Positions 33,486 through 42,965 of a stretch of DNA of 50,956 bases are shown here, one piece after another. The stretch is taken from positions 1 through 50,956 of the forward strand of contig JBPBQZ010000005.1 in the NCBI GenBank assembly GCA_050955105.1, given 5' to 3'. The notes below the pieces were generated by a model. It did not search any database, had not been told where the DNA came from, and saw only the letters and a list, made by a program, of their open reading frames with translations. The position numbers and the translations under genes are program-made. Each line of letters opens with the position of its first letter. Position 1 is the stretch's first letter. Source of the DNA: JBPBQZ01 sp050955105 (lineage in GTDB: Bacteria > Pseudomonadota > Gammaproteobacteria > Burkholderiales > Burkholderiaceae).

Positions 33486-34880
33486 ATGCGCTACGTCGAA
33501 ACAATTGGCTTGCGAAGGTATTGCTTCGAGGATCTCAAGACCCTGATGGCCAAGGCGAGCCCGCTGCGCTCCGGCGATCAACTGGCCGGGTTGGCCGCGG
33601 CCAGTGAAGAGGAGCGCGTTGCGGCCAGGATTGCGCTGTCGAACGTACCGTTGCGAGCGTTTCTGGATGAGCCACTCGTCCCCTATGAGATCGATGAAGT
33701 CACCCGGCTCATTCTGGACGAGCATTCGCCGCAGGCATTTTCGCCGATCGCCCGTTTGACGGTCGGGGAATTTCGAAACTGGATCTTGTCGGCCAGTACC
33801 AGCGCCGCGGATCTCGAGGGCGTAAGCGACGGATTGACGCCGGAGATGGTTGCGGCTGCGTCGAAGCTGATGCGCAATCAGGATCTGATCGTCGGCGCAC
33901 GCAAGCGACCGGTGGTAACGCGCTTTCGCAGCACCATCGGTTTGCCCGGGCATCTGTCGGTGCGCTTGCAGCCGAATCATCCCACTGACGACATCAAGGG
34001 CATCGCAGCCTCTATGCTGGACGGTTTGATGTACGGATGCGGCGACGCGGTGATCGGTATCAATCCGGCAACGGATAGCCTTGCGGCAATCGCGACCTTG
34101 CTCGCGATGCTCGACGATTTCCGTGAACGCTTCCAGGTACCGACGCAGTCATGCGTGTTGACACACGTGACCAACACTATCGAAGCGATCGAAAAGGGCG
34201 TGCCGGTCGATCTGGTGTTCCAGTCCATAGCCGGCACCGAGAAGGCGAATTCGAGTTTCGGCATTTCGCTGGCGTTACTGGGCGAGGCACAGGCTGCCGC
34301 GCTGTCGCTCGGGCGCAATACGGCGAGCCGGAACGTCATGTATTTCGAGACGGGGCAAGGCAGCGCGCTGTCGGCCGACGCGAATCATGGCGTCGATCAA
34401 CAAACCTGCGAAACCCGAGCCTATGCGGTGGCCAGGAAGTTCGAACCGCTTCTGGTGAACACAGTGGTCGGCTTTATTGGTCCGGAGTACCTTTACGATG
34501 GCAAGCAGATCATCCGCGCGGGGCTCGAGGATCACTTCTGCGGAAAGCTGCTGGGCGTGCCGATGGGTTGCGATATCTGCTATACGAATCACGCGGAGGC
34601 GGACCAGGATGATATGGATAACCTGCTGACGCTGCTGGGTGTGGCCGGGGTCAATTTCATTATGGGCGTACCTGGTGCCGATGACGTGATGCTGCATTAC
34701 CAGAGCACGTCCTTCCACGACGCCTTGTACGCGCGCGAGGTGCTGGACCTGCGGCGTGCACCCGAGTTCGAGGCTTGGCTGACGCAGATGGGGGTCGCGG
34801 ATGCGCGAGGCAGGCTATTGAGTCGCGCGGCGGGACAGCGCTTGTTGGAGGACACCAGTGCATGGATGCAGACGCGATGA
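33486..34880 (+). CDS. eutB: Ethanolamine ammonia-lyase large subunit
   Basis: Catalytic subunit of the adenosylcobalamin-dependent enzyme that converts ethanolamine to acetaldehyde and ammonia. 464 residues, the usual length, with family segments LRSGDQLAGLAAASEEERVAARIALSNVPL, RFRSTIGLPGHLSVRLQPNHPTDD, DAVIGINPATDSL, FETGQGSALSADANHGVDQQTCETR and DMDNLLTLLGVAGVNFIMGVPG, quoted in part. ATG 33486 has GAGGCAAG upstream. The gene overlaps eutC. No carboxysome shell genes, reactivase or transporter is nearby, so a minimal cytoplasmic system is indicated. Confidence 0.95.
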   Translation: MRYVETIGLRRYCFEDLKTLMAKASPLRSGDQLAGLAAASEEERVAARIALSNVPLRAFLDEPLVPYEIDEVTRLILDEHSPQAFSPIARLTVGEFRNWILSASTSAADLEGVSDGLTPEMVAAASKLMRNQDLIVGARKRPVVTRFRSTIGLPGHLSVRLQPNHPTDDIKGIAASMLDGLMYGCGDAVIGINPATDSLAAIATLLAMLDDFRERFQVPTQSCVLTHVTNTIEAIEKGVPVDLVFQSIAGTEKANSSFGISLALLGEAQAAALSLGRNTASRNVMYFETGQGSALSADANHGVDQQTCETRAYAVARKFEPLLVNTVVGFIGPEYLYDGKQIIRAGLEDHFCGKLLGVPMGCDICYTNHAEADQDDMDNLLTLLGVAGVNFIMGVPGADDVMLHYQSTSFHDALYAREVLDLRRAPEFEAWLTQMGVADARGRLLSRAAGQRLLEDTSAWMQTR

Positions 34881-35665
34881 GTGACGCGCTGACCGACGAT
34901 CCGTGGCAAGCGCTACGTCACTATACCAACGCGCGGATTGCGCTCGGCCGCGCGGGAAACAGCCTGCCGACGACGGCACTGCTGTCGTTCAATCTTGCGC
35001 ATGCGCAAGCGCGTGACGCGGTGCATCATGCGCTCGACCTCGATGCTCTCATCCTGCAAGTGCAGGCGGCGGGGTTTCAAACGATCCCGGTTCATAGCGC
35101 GGCAGTGGACCGCGCGCATTATTTGCGTCGTCCGGACTCTGGCCGACGCTTGAGCGCAGCAAGCCGGGCCGCGCTCGACGACCTGAACAGCGCGAATGCC
35201 GTCGCTCACGACGTGGTGTTTGTTATTGCAGATGGCCTGTCCGCGTTTGCCGCGGAGAGGCAGGCGGTGCCGCTCCTGGCGGCGGTGTGCCCGCGGCTTT
35301 CCGGATGGAGGATCGGGCCGGTGGTGATCGCCGAGCAGAGCAGAGTCGCACTGGGTGACGAGATAGGCGAGGCCCTGCATGCAGAGTTCGTGGTCATGTT
35401 GATCGGCGAGCGGCCAGGGTTGAGTTCCCCGGATAGCCTCGGGATCTATATAACCTGCCGACCCAAGGTGGGCCGCACCGATGCCGAGCGCAACTGTATT
35501 TCGAATGTCAGGCCCGCAGGGCTGGGGTATGAGGCTGCGGCGCACAAGTTGCACTATCTGTTGATGCATGCTCGCCGGCTTGGGCTGACCGGCGTGAGTC
35601 TGAAAGACCGCAGCGATGAGTTGCTGGGTCAAGGGCAGATAAAAGACCTGCCCGCCGCGGGTTAG
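34862..35665 (+). CDS. eutC: Ethanolamine ammonia-lyase small subunit
   Basis: Small subunit that binds cobalamin together with EutB. The 267-residue form starts at ATG 34862; ATG 34877, overlapping the eutB stop as ATGA, would give 262 residues and is equally plausible. Family features: DPWQALRHYTNARIALGRAGNSLPT, FNLAHAQARDAVH, DVVFVIADGLSAFA, GDEIGEALHAEFVVMLIGERPGLSSPDSLGIYITCRPKVGRTDAERNCISNVRP (quoted in part), with the conserved Cys. Cotranslated with eutB. Confidence 0.95.
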   Translation: MDADAMSDALTDDPWQALRHYTNARIALGRAGNSLPTTALLSFNLAHAQARDAVHHALDLDALILQVQAAGFQTIPVHSAAVDRAHYLRRPDSGRRLSAASRAALDDLNSANAVAHDVVFVIADGLSAFAAERQAVPLLAAVCPRLSGWRIGPVVIAEQSRVALGDEIGEALHAEFVVMLIGERPGLSSPDSLGIYITCRPKVGRTDAERNCISNVRPAGLGYEAAAHKLHYLLMHARRLGLTGVSLKDRSDELLGQGQIKDLPAAG

Positions 35666-35729
35666 CAGAGACATCTTGAATTTGCGTTCATGCAGATGCT
35701 CAGGGCACGTGCCAGACGATTGAGCAGGC

Positions 35730-36788
35730 TCAGAAGCGCTCGATCAGCCCGAATTGCACACCCTGGACTGGCGCTCCCGGATAGGCGACCGGCAACCCCG
35801 TAACGTTTACGCCGCGCAGCGTAAAGGTCGATGCGCCATGGTTGGCGAGGCGTGCAGCCGCGCCATAGAGCGTTAGCCGCGGCGACATCGTGTAGTTGAC
35901 TAACGCACTCCATTGGCTAGCGCTGCCGGCCGCCACCGAGTCATCGCTCACGTGTGCATAGCCGACCGAGAACGCCAGCGCGGCCGATGGCTGATACTGC
36001 AACGACACGGAGCCGCCATGCCCGCGATAGAGCGGCGTGCCCCCATCGCCGTTGAAGAACGCCAACCACGCGCGCCACGCAGCGTAGCGGTATGAGATGC
36101 CGCCGAGGTTCGATCGCAGCGCGTCTGCGCCGTGCGTCTGCTGCCGTGCATAGTCGGCTTCGAAGGGACCGAACTGATAGTCGAGCGTGGTGTAGTAGCC
36201 AGCCAAGCCGTTGCCGTCTGCCGCCGCGGGATCTCGCAGAGCGACCATCACCGTGCCACTGAATCCGGCGACGCGCGGCGCAAGCCACGTCATCGCATCG
36301 CTCACATAGGGCGTGATCTTCGACAGATTGTTGAGCCCGGACGCGATCGTGCCCGCGCCGAACGCGTCGAGCTTGCCTTTGAACGGGATGTACAACGGCG
36401 AGTACTGGCGCCCGAAGCGCACTTCACCCCAGGCGCCGCGCGCGCCGATCCACGCCTGGCGATTGAACAGCGATCCCGCGGTCGATAGTGTGCCGTCGGC
36501 GTTGCTGAAGCCATTCTCGAGCGTGAACAGCAGGTCGTTGCCGTTGCCGAGCGGCTCGGAGCCTGCGATGCCGATACGCGAGCCGCGCCAGGCGCCAGAG
36601 TCAAGGCGTGCGGTATAGCCGCTGCCAGGGTTGGTCACTTCGATGCTGCTGTCGATCAGTCCGTAAAGCGTGACAGTGCTCTGCGCGTTCGCCGACGTCG
36701 AGGCGGCGGCGCCGGCTAAGGCAAGAGCCGCGCAGAGGCCGCATGAGCGGGTGCGCCGCAAGGCGGCGTTTAGGCGAACTATCGTCAT
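35730..36788 (-). CDS. Gram-negative porin (OmpC/Omp32-like, Porin_4)
   Basis: Outer-membrane trimeric general porin, 352 residues. Signal peptide of about 35 residues ends at Ala-Asn-Ala-Gln, and the mature part begins STVTLYGLIDSSIEV, the classical Burkholderia porin start. RQAWIGARGAWGEVRFGRQYSPLY is the second-strand hallmark, and the C-terminus ends in Phe, as needed for BAM assembly. It is divergent from the DUF2231 gene and convergent with eutC. Confidence 0.95.
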   Translation of the reverse strand: MTIVRLNAALRRTRSCGLCAALALAGAAASTSANAQSTVTLYGLIDSSIEVTNPGSGYTARLDSGAWRGSRIGIAGSEPLGNGNDLLFTLENGFSNADGTLSTAGSLFNRQAWIGARGAWGEVRFGRQYSPLYIPFKGKLDAFGAGTIASGLNNLSKITPYVSDAMTWLAPRVAGFSGTVMVALRDPAAADGNGLAGYYTTLDYQFGPFEADYARQQTHGADALRSNLGGISYRYAAWRAWLAFFNGDGGTPLYRGHGGSVSLQYQPSAALAFSVGYAHVSDDSVAAGSASQWSALVNYTMSPRLTLYGAAARLANHGASTFTLRGVNVTGLPVAYPGAPVQGVQFGLIERF

Positions 36789-36850
36789 CAGCGTAACGCC
36801 GCGAGCGACAGCCGCATGTCAGGTACGGCGCATGCTACCGAAACAATATC

Positions 36851-37312
36851 GTGCATAAGGATCAACCCATGACTCCGGCAACTCCGAGACATCGATCGAG
36901 ATTCGCCACGGCGGTTTTCGATCTGTTCAATCCAATTCCGTATGGGCTCTTCGTCGGTACGCTTATTTTCGATATTACCTACGCGGTCAGCGGCAACGTG
37001 TTGTGGGGCAAGGGCGCCGCGTGGCTTGTCACTACGGCGCTGTTTTTTGCCATTATTCCGCGCTTGATCAATCTTTGGCATGTATGGTTTTCGCCGCGTG
37101 GCACGGTGGCGGGGATAGAGAAACTCGACTTCTGGTTGCATCTGCTGGGCATCGTCGCAGCGATCGCCAATGCCTTCGTGCATAGCCGGGACGCTTACGC
37201 AATGGTTCCAGAGAACGTCATCTTATCGGTGATTACGGTGCTGCTGCTGAGTATCGGGCAGTTCGCTCTCGGATTTTCCAGATTCAATTTCAAAGGGACC
37301 ACTCGTGAATAA
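36851..37312 (+). CDS. DUF2231-type membrane protein
   Basis: Small inner-membrane protein of about 150 residues with four hydrophobic segments. Conserved features are FDLFNPIPYGLFVGTLIFDITY, KLDFWLHLLGIVAAIANAFVHSRDAYAM and ENVILSVITVLLLSIGQF. ATG 36851 or ATG 36869 may be the start. Its last 8 bases overlap the sorbosone-dehydrogenase-like gene, a pairing I associate with Burkholderiaceae genomes. It might anchor or serve as quinone partner for that enzyme; that is inference. Confidence 0.8.
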   Translation: MHKDQPMTPATPRHRSRFATAVFDLFNPIPYGLFVGTLIFDITYAVSGNVLWGKGAAWLVTTALFFAIIPRLINLWHVWFSPRGTVAGIEKLDFWLHLLGIVAAIANAFVHSRDAYAMVPENVILSVITVLLLSIGQFALGFSRFNFKGTTRE

Positions 37313-38624
37313 ATCCATCTTGAGCGGCGCCTTGGTGATTGTGCTCGCGGCTCTCGTCAGCGGATGCAACGAGCAGGCAAAGTATGACGCCTCGAACCAG
37401 GCCGGGGCCAACCCGCCGTTGCCCGGGGCGCACAATTTCTTTGCGCCGCCGATGCAAGTTCCGAAATATGTCGGATGGCAGGACGGCAGGAAGCCGAAGG
37501 TTGCGGATGGCCTGCAAATAGAGGCGATCGCCTCCGGTCTCCAGCATCCCCGCCAGGTCTATGCGCTGCCGAATGGCGATATCCTGGTGGCTGAGTCGAA
37601 TAGCCCTCATGCGGAGCCGGTTACCACTCCGAAGCAGTTGATTGCCGGAATGATCACGGCGCGTTCGGGAAAAAGTGCAAAGGGCGCCAATCGCATCACC
37701 TTGCTGCGCAAGCATGCTGGCGGTAGTGGGCAATGGGACAAGTATGTGTTCATCGATCATCTGCATTCGCCGTTCGGCATGCAACTGGTTGGCGACACTC
37801 TCTACGTTGCCGACACCGATGCGATCCTGAAGTATCCCTACCGATCGGGCGAGACCAGTATTTCGGCCCCGGGCGTGGAACTGACCGATCTGCCGGACAA
37901 GATCAATCATCACTGGACCAAGGCGCTGCTCGCGAGTCCCGACGGCAAGAAGCTGTATGTCGGCGTCGGTTCGAATAGCAACGCGGGGGAGAACGGTCTG
38001 GACGTCGAATACCGGCGCGCTAATGTGTTGGAAGTCGATATTGCATCCGGCGGCAGCCGTATCTATGCCGCGGGGATGCGTAATCCGACGGGGCTGCAAT
38101 GGGAACCGAAAACGAAACAACTTTGGGCGGTCGCGAATGAACGCGACGAAATCGGTGCGGATCTCGTTCCCGACTACCTGACTTCGGTGCGGGAAGGCGG
38201 CTTCTACGGCTGGCCATATAGCTATTGGGGTCAACATGTCGACCGGCGCGCGCAACCGCCGCGTCCCGACATGGTCGCAAAGGCGATCCGACCGGATTAT
38301 TCGATTGGCTCACACGTCGCACCGCTGGGACTGCTTTTTTATACCGGCAGCAACCTGCCAGCACAGTATCAAGGCGGTGCTTTCATCGGCGAGCACGGCA
38401 GTTGGGATCGTTCACCACTGAGCGGTTATGCGGTCGCTTATGTGGCATTCGAGAATGGCAAGCCGGTTGGCGCGCCGAAGCCGGCCGTCAGCGGCTTCGT
38501 GTCTGATGACGAAAAGGAACTGTATGGCGCGCCGGTCGGGCTCGCCCAGGACCCGGACGGCGCGCTTGTTATCGCCGACGATGTCGGCAATACGGTGTGG
38601 CGGGTGACGAAGACGGGCGGCTAG
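37305..38624 (+). CDS. Sorbosone/glucose dehydrogenase-like PQQ-type lipoprotein
   Basis: 439 residues starting at GTG 37305 after AAAGGGA. The N-terminus is a lipoprotein signal with lipobox Leu-Val-Ser-Gly-Cys (Cys near residue 21). The rest is a six-bladed beta-propeller of the GSDH/sorbosone dehydrogenase family: LQIEAIASGLQHPRQVYALPNGDILVAE, HLHSPFGMQLVGDTLYVADTD, RIYAAGMRNPTGLQW, EIGADLVPDYLT, GFYGWPYSYWGQH and FIGEHGSWDRSP. Likely oxidises an aldose or aldehyde in the periplasm with PQQ. Substrate unknown. Confidence 0.88.
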   Translation: MNKSILSGALVIVLAALVSGCNEQAKYDASNQAGANPPLPGAHNFFAPPMQVPKYVGWQDGRKPKVADGLQIEAIASGLQHPRQVYALPNGDILVAESNSPHAEPVTTPKQLIAGMITARSGKSAKGANRITLLRKHAGGSGQWDKYVFIDHLHSPFGMQLVGDTLYVADTDAILKYPYRSGETSISAPGVELTDLPDKINHHWTKALLASPDGKKLYVGVGSNSNAGENGLDVEYRRANVLEVDIASGGSRIYAAGMRNPTGLQWEPKTKQLWAVANERDEIGADLVPDYLTSVREGGFYGWPYSYWGQHVDRRAQPPRPDMVAKAIRPDYSIGSHVAPLGLLFYTGSNLPAQYQGGAFIGEHGSWDRSPLSGYAVAYVAFENGKPVGAPKPAVSGFVSDDEKELYGAPVGLAQDPDGALVIADDVGNTVWRVTKTGG

Positions 38625-38626
38625 CC

Positions 38627-39652
38627 TCACACCGGCGGCGGATTTCGATCGGCGAAACCGCTTTGATGCCAGTACGGGTAGGGCGCCGGCAATTTGCTGG
38701 CTTGGTCCAGTTGAGCAATTTGCTGCGCGCTCAACGACCAGCCAATACTGCCCAGGTTCTCCCTGAACTGCACGGCATCACGCGCGCCCACGATGACGTT
38801 CGCCACCGTGGGCCGCTGCAGCAGCCAGTTCAGCGCAATTTGTGGCACGCTCTTGCCGGTTTCTTGCGCCACCAGGTCCAGCGCGTCGACCACGTTGAAT
38901 ACATGCTCGTCCGCAACGGGCGGCCCCATGTCTGCGGTCTTGTGCAGTCTGCTGTGCGAAGGCAAGGCGCTGCCGCGACGGATTTTTCCGGTGAGGCGGC
39001 CCCAGCCGAGCGGGCTCCAGACGATCGTCGAGACCTTCTGGTCCAGCCCTAGCGGCATCAATTCGTGTTCGAAGTCACGCCCGATGAGCGAGTAGTAGGC
39101 TTGATGCACCGAGTGCCGCGCGAGGCCTTCGCGGTCCGACGCCGCGAGCGATTTCATCAGGTGCCAGCCGGAAAAGTTCGAGCAGCCGATGACGCGGATC
39201 TTGCCCGCGCGCACGAAGTCGTCGAGCGTGCGCAGGGTTTCTTCGACCCGTGTCAGCGCGTCGAAGGCATGCAATTGGTAGACGTCGATGTAGTCGGTGT
39301 GCAGGCGCTTCAGGCTGCCATGGATCGCTTCGGTCAGATGGTGCCGCGTGGAGCCGACGCTGTTCACCGCGTTGCCGAACTGAAAGGTGCCTTTGGTTGA
39401 AATGATCACGTCCGAGCGCCGTCCCGCGATGGCTTTACCGAGAATCTCCTCGGCCATCCCGTCGGAATAGACGTCGGCGCTGTCGAACATGGAAACACCG
39501 GCTTCCAGTGCGATATCGACCAGGTTGCGGGCGCCGTGAGCGTCAGTGCTGCCCCAAGCCTTGAAGAAATCGTTGCTGCCGCCAAAGGTGGCGGTGCCGA
39601 GGCTTAGCACCGGCACCTTGAATCCCGTTTCGCCGAGTAGTCGATGTTCCAT
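38627..39652 (-). CDS. Aldo/keto reductase
   Basis: NADPH-dependent oxidoreductase of the AKR superfamily, 341 residues from ATG 39652; a longer frame to 39682 is open but lacks the family start MEHRLLGETGFKVPVLSLGT. The catalytic tetrad is visible as Asp in MFDSADVYSDG with its Tyr, Lys in IISTKG and His in VYQLHAFD. Cofactor-binding segments are VIGCSNFSGW, WSPLGWGRLTGK and VIVGARDAVQFRENL. Converges with the sorbosone dehydrogenase-like gene two bases away. Substrate unknown. Confidence 0.93.
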   Translation of the reverse strand: MEHRLLGETGFKVPVLSLGTATFGGSNDFFKAWGSTDAHGARNLVDIALEAGVSMFDSADVYSDGMAEEILGKAIAGRRSDVIISTKGTFQFGNAVNSVGSTRHHLTEAIHGSLKRLHTDYIDVYQLHAFDALTRVEETLRTLDDFVRAGKIRVIGCSNFSGWHLMKSLAASDREGLARHSVHQAYYSLIGRDFEHELMPLGLDQKVSTIVWSPLGWGRLTGKIRRGSALPSHSRLHKTADMGPPVADEHVFNVVDALDLVAQETGKSVPQIALNWLLQRPTVANVIVGARDAVQFRENLGSIGWSLSAQQIAQLDQASKLPAPYPYWHQSGFADRNPPPV

Positions 39653-39870
39653 CGTTTGCTTCCTTCGAATTAACGTTGTCACGCCGCGATGGCGGCGCTG
39701 ACCAATTTAGAGATGGCGTCGGGCCGATGTTAGTTGATCGCCGGCCGCGCTGCTCGACCATGGTTTGCCTCGTGAGCGTGCAAGACCAGCACTATACTCA
39801 GTGAAATTCATGCTGGATTGCCGCCGGCGCCAAGAAGCCGCACCGACCGAGTGCGGCCGTGGAGGAGCAC

Positions 39871-40941
39871 ATGGAGACGCGCGTTTTATTGCCGAATAGT
39901 CGTACCCCCGCGCGGGCAGCCTCGACCCGACGTGGCGTGGCGATTTGCCGTATGCAACTGCTGATGAGCCCGGCGCGCGCAGGCGGCTACGATACCGACG
40001 CGCTGCTGCGCCGAGTCGGCGTGACGCCGCAGCAACTGGCTGATCCGCTGCACTGCGTGACGCCGCTACAGTTCGCTCACGTGGTGCGGCAGTTGCAGCA
40101 CGCGATGCGCGACGAATTGCTGGGCTTTACCACGCGACCGGTGAAGCCGGGAACGTTCCGGCTGATTGTCGGACAGATGCTGCGTTGCGCGACGCTTGGC
40201 GAGGCGCTGCGAATGGCATGTAGCCTCTATCATCTGGCGATCGACGACTTTGGTATGCGCGTGCATTTCGACGGCGATCTGGCGGTCTGGAACATCATCG
40301 ACCACACGCCACCCGATGCGCATCGCTGGCTGGCGCATACGCTGCTGCTTTATTGGGGCTTCGGCCTGGCTTGCTGGATGGTGCAGCGGCATATTCCGTT
40401 GCATGACGTACGCATGCGTGCGGTGGCGCCATTACCGCAATGCGCCGGCGCCGAGCCCTTGTTCGACACGGCCATCAGCTACGGCCACGGCCAGAGTCGG
40501 GTGGCATTCGATGCGCAGTGGCTGCAACAACCGCTGGCGGTGGATGTGCGTGGCTTGAACGCTTTTCTGCTGAATCTGCCGGCGCAGCCACTGGTGTCTT
40601 ACCGCGAAGATCGGCCGTTGGCGCAGCAAGTGCGCCGGCAGTTGCGCGGCTGGGACGTGGCGCGGCTACCCGAGCTGTCCGTGGTGGCGCAGGCCATGGG
40701 CCAACCGAGCGATGGCTTGCGGCGGCGTTTGCGCGAGGAAGGAGAGAGTTATCGCGCCATCGTCGATCAGTTGCGCCGCGAGTTGGCGCTACGGCTGCTG
40801 AGCCAGCCGCATTTGAGCCTGGCCGAGGTGGGCGAGCGGCTGGGATTTTCCGAGCCCAGCGCCTTTCATCGCGCCTGCCGTCGCTGGACCGGCCGCACGC
40901 CGGTCGATTACCGCAGAATGTTGGCTATGCCCAACGCCTAG
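39871..40941 (+). CDS. AraC-family transcriptional regulator
   Basis: 356 residues from ATG 39871 (GGAGG 6 bases upstream; GTG 39859 would add 4 residues). The N-terminal Arabinose_bd-type ligand domain (about 30-230) contains RPVKPGTFRLIVGQMLRCATLGEALRMACSLYHLAIDDF, quoted in part, and the C-terminal double helix-turn-helix (about 255-350) ends RLGFSEPSAFHRACRRWTGRTPVDYRR. OruR/ArgR-like relatives of this layout control catabolic genes. It converges on the P450 gene with a 4-base overlap. A close paralogue begins at 50467. Confidence 0.93.
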   Translation: METRVLLPNSRTPARAASTRRGVAICRMQLLMSPARAGGYDTDALLRRVGVTPQQLADPLHCVTPLQFAHVVRQLQHAMRDELLGFTTRPVKPGTFRLIVGQMLRCATLGEALRMACSLYHLAIDDFGMRVHFDGDLAVWNIIDHTPPDAHRWLAHTLLLYWGFGLACWMVQRHIPLHDVRMRAVAPLPQCAGAEPLFDTAISYGHGQSRVAFDAQWLQQPLAVDVRGLNAFLLNLPAQPLVSYREDRPLAQQVRRQLRGWDVARLPELSVVAQAMGQPSDGLRRRLREEGESYRAIVDQLRRELALRLLSQPHLSLAEVGERLGFSEPSAFHRACRRWTGRTPVDYRRMLAMPNA

Positions 40942-42215
40942 GCGAGGTGCCGCGCGGGCGTGTAGCGGATGTTCAATTTCTTCAGGCCGCCGACTTGATT
41001 GCTGGCGATGTATTCCGGTTCGCCGTCGAGTTCGATCGAGTCGAGCCGTACCAGCAGCTCAGTGAAAAATGCACGCATCGTCGCGCGCGCCAGGTTTTGA
41101 CCCAGACATGCATGGATGCCAGAACCGAAGGCGATCTGTCGATTCGGCTTGCGGTCGATGCGGAAGCGGCGCGCATCGTCGAATACTTCCTCATCGAAGT
41201 TGGCCGAGTGATACAGCAGCGTGGCTTCGTCACCGGCGCGAATGGTTTTGCCGCGCAGCACGAAGTCTTGCGTGGCGGTCCGCACGAAGTGCTTGGCCGG
41301 TGTGGCGAAGCGGAACATCTCCTCGATTGCAGACGGCAATAACTCGGGCCGTGCACGCAAGTCGTCGAAGGCGCCGGGTTCGCGCAGCAAGTTATAGAGG
41401 CCGCTGCCCATCGATGAACTGGTGGTGTCGTGGCCGGCGGTCGCCATGATGACGTAATAAGACAGGGCTTCCATTTCACCGATCGGTGCGCCGTCTATCT
41501 CGGAATTGGCGATCAGCGACGCCAGGTCGTCGGTCGGCTGCGCGCGGCGCGCTTGCAGCAGCTTGCGAAAGAACGCCATATATTCTTTGGTCACCGCACC
41601 CTTGTATTGCGCTTCGGCGCTGTCACGCCTGAGCGTCGGGTCTTTGGGCGCGAGGAATTGTTGCGTCAGCTTCAGCAGATATGGATGGTCGCTGTCGGGC
41701 ACGCCGAGCAGTGTCATGATGATTTGCAGCGGATACCAGACGGCGATCTGGCCGTGGAAGTCGCAATGGCCGTCAAATTCGAGCAGGCGGTCGACCAATC
41801 TGCGCGCACGTTCCTGAATGATGGCGTCGAGCCGCTTGATGTTAGCCGGCATGAAGAAGGCCTGCGTGAGCCCACGGTATTGCTTGTGATCCGGGTCATC
41901 CATATGAATGATGGTGCGCACGTATTTGCCGCCGGTGGCTGCGGTTTCGGCGCGCGAGATGCGTACCTCTTCGTCGTCGCGCATGAAACTTTTGGGCTCG
42001 GCGATGAACACCTGCGGATGTTTGCCTATCTCAATGATATCGGCGTGTTTGCTGACCGCCCAGAAGGGCGGATGGCCGACCGGCTGGGTCCAGTGCAGCG
42101 GGTCTTCGCGGCGCAGGCGCGCGAAGGTCGCGTGCATGCGCTCGGGATCGGCGTAGAGGTCGTGGCTGGCCAATGCCTGGTCCAGAGCCTGGATTTGCGT
42201 AGTCGGATCGCTCAT
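40938..42215 (-). CDS. Cytochrome P450
   Basis: Soluble bacterial class I monooxygenase of 425 residues. The heme-binding loop FGSGIHACLGQ puts the Cys ligand at residue 370. I-helix oxygen-activation motif is ATAGHDTTSS, the ExxR pair is EEMFR, and IHMDDPDHKQYRGLTQAFF is the usual C-helix region. It lacks fused redox domains, so ferredoxin and reductase must be elsewhere; none is adjacent. Overall look is of bacterial CYPs acting on terpenes or fatty-acid-like substrates, but the subfamily cannot be settled by eye. Confidence 0.95.
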   Translation of the reverse strand: MSDPTTQIQALDQALASHDLYADPERMHATFARLRREDPLHWTQPVGHPPFWAVSKHADIIEIGKHPQVFIAEPKSFMRDDEEVRISRAETAATGGKYVRTIIHMDDPDHKQYRGLTQAFFMPANIKRLDAIIQERARRLVDRLLEFDGHCDFHGQIAVWYPLQIIMTLLGVPDSDHPYLLKLTQQFLAPKDPTLRRDSAEAQYKGAVTKEYMAFFRKLLQARRAQPTDDLASLIANSEIDGAPIGEMEALSYYVIMATAGHDTTSSSMGSGLYNLLREPGAFDDLRARPELLPSAIEEMFRFATPAKHFVRTATQDFVLRGKTIRAGDEATLLYHSANFDEEVFDDARRFRIDRKPNRQIAFGSGIHACLGQNLARATMRAFFTELLVRLDSIELDGEPEYIASNQVGGLKKLNIRYTPARHLA

Positions 42216-42376
42216 GTCGCCATCTCCTTGGATAGCGGCAGTGTAAGCAGCGGTATGGCGCCCAACAATGACCGCAGTAGCGCGAATCGTTGACCGCAGC
42301 GTGCAGGGCTCACCGACGTTGCGCGCCTCGCCAGCGCCGTCGTGTAGCGACGGCGTGACGAACTACGCGACGGTCC

Positions 42377-42661
42377 TCAGACTGGCGTATGGTCGAAGGG
42401 CGTACCGGCGCCGCCGCCTTCGCCGATGTGAAAGCAGCCGCTGCAGGCTAACGCCGCCACACCATCGAAATAGGCGGCGTCACGCGTGCTGGGCGGTGCC
42501 GGCTGCGCATCGACTGGCGCGGCGCGCTCGCGGGCCCCTGCGGCAAGCCAGTCGATGCCGCGCCGCCACCATGAGCCCGCCGCGCGTGGCCGCGCGCCCC
42601 TCGCGCTGCTTGCTGCCGTGGCTGCTGATGCTTCTGTTACGCCGTAACCGGTGAAAGCCAT
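42377..42661 (-). CDS. Hypothetical protein between P450 and CmcJ-like genes
   Basis: A 94-residue frame from ATG 42661 (MAFTGYGVTEASAATAASSA, then a Trp/Arg-rich stretch SWWRRGIDWLAAGARERAAP and a C-terminal part with Cys-Ser-Gly-Cys). No family is recognised. In such GC-rich DNA open frames arise by chance, so it is listed with low confidence. A signal-like N-terminus is weak. Confidence 0.3.
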   Translation of the reverse strand: MAFTGYGVTEASAATAASSARGARPRAAGSWWRRGIDWLAAGARERAAPVDAQPAPPSTRDAAYFDGVAALACSGCFHIGEGGGAGTPFDHTPV

Positions 42662-42965
42662 GATCGATCTCCCGAATCCCACGCTGGGCCGTTCGTAAAA
42701 TCTAGCAGGCCTTGCGGCCAGGCCAAAAGAAGCATTCGTGGAATCGGTATGCCATTTCGTGCAGGTGTGCCGTCATAAAGCGTAATCTCGCGCCCCGCCC
42801 TGGGGCGCAACGGGCCACGCGCTCGAAAGCCTTGATTAAAGCCTCTCGCTGCGAATAGATGCCAGCGCAATAACCTTAGATGTTTTGCTTCCTTCACCCT
42901 TGCGGCGCTGGGGTATAGCCTGCGTCGATAGCTTGGATAGAGCCGTTTCAAGGAAGGAGCCGAAT
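42662..42965. other. Intergenic region upstream of the CmcJ-like gene
   Basis: About 300 bases with no gene; the segment around 42700-42725 has overlapping GGCC-rich inverted repeats. A promoter for the downstream gene is expected, but none can be named. Confidence 0.35.
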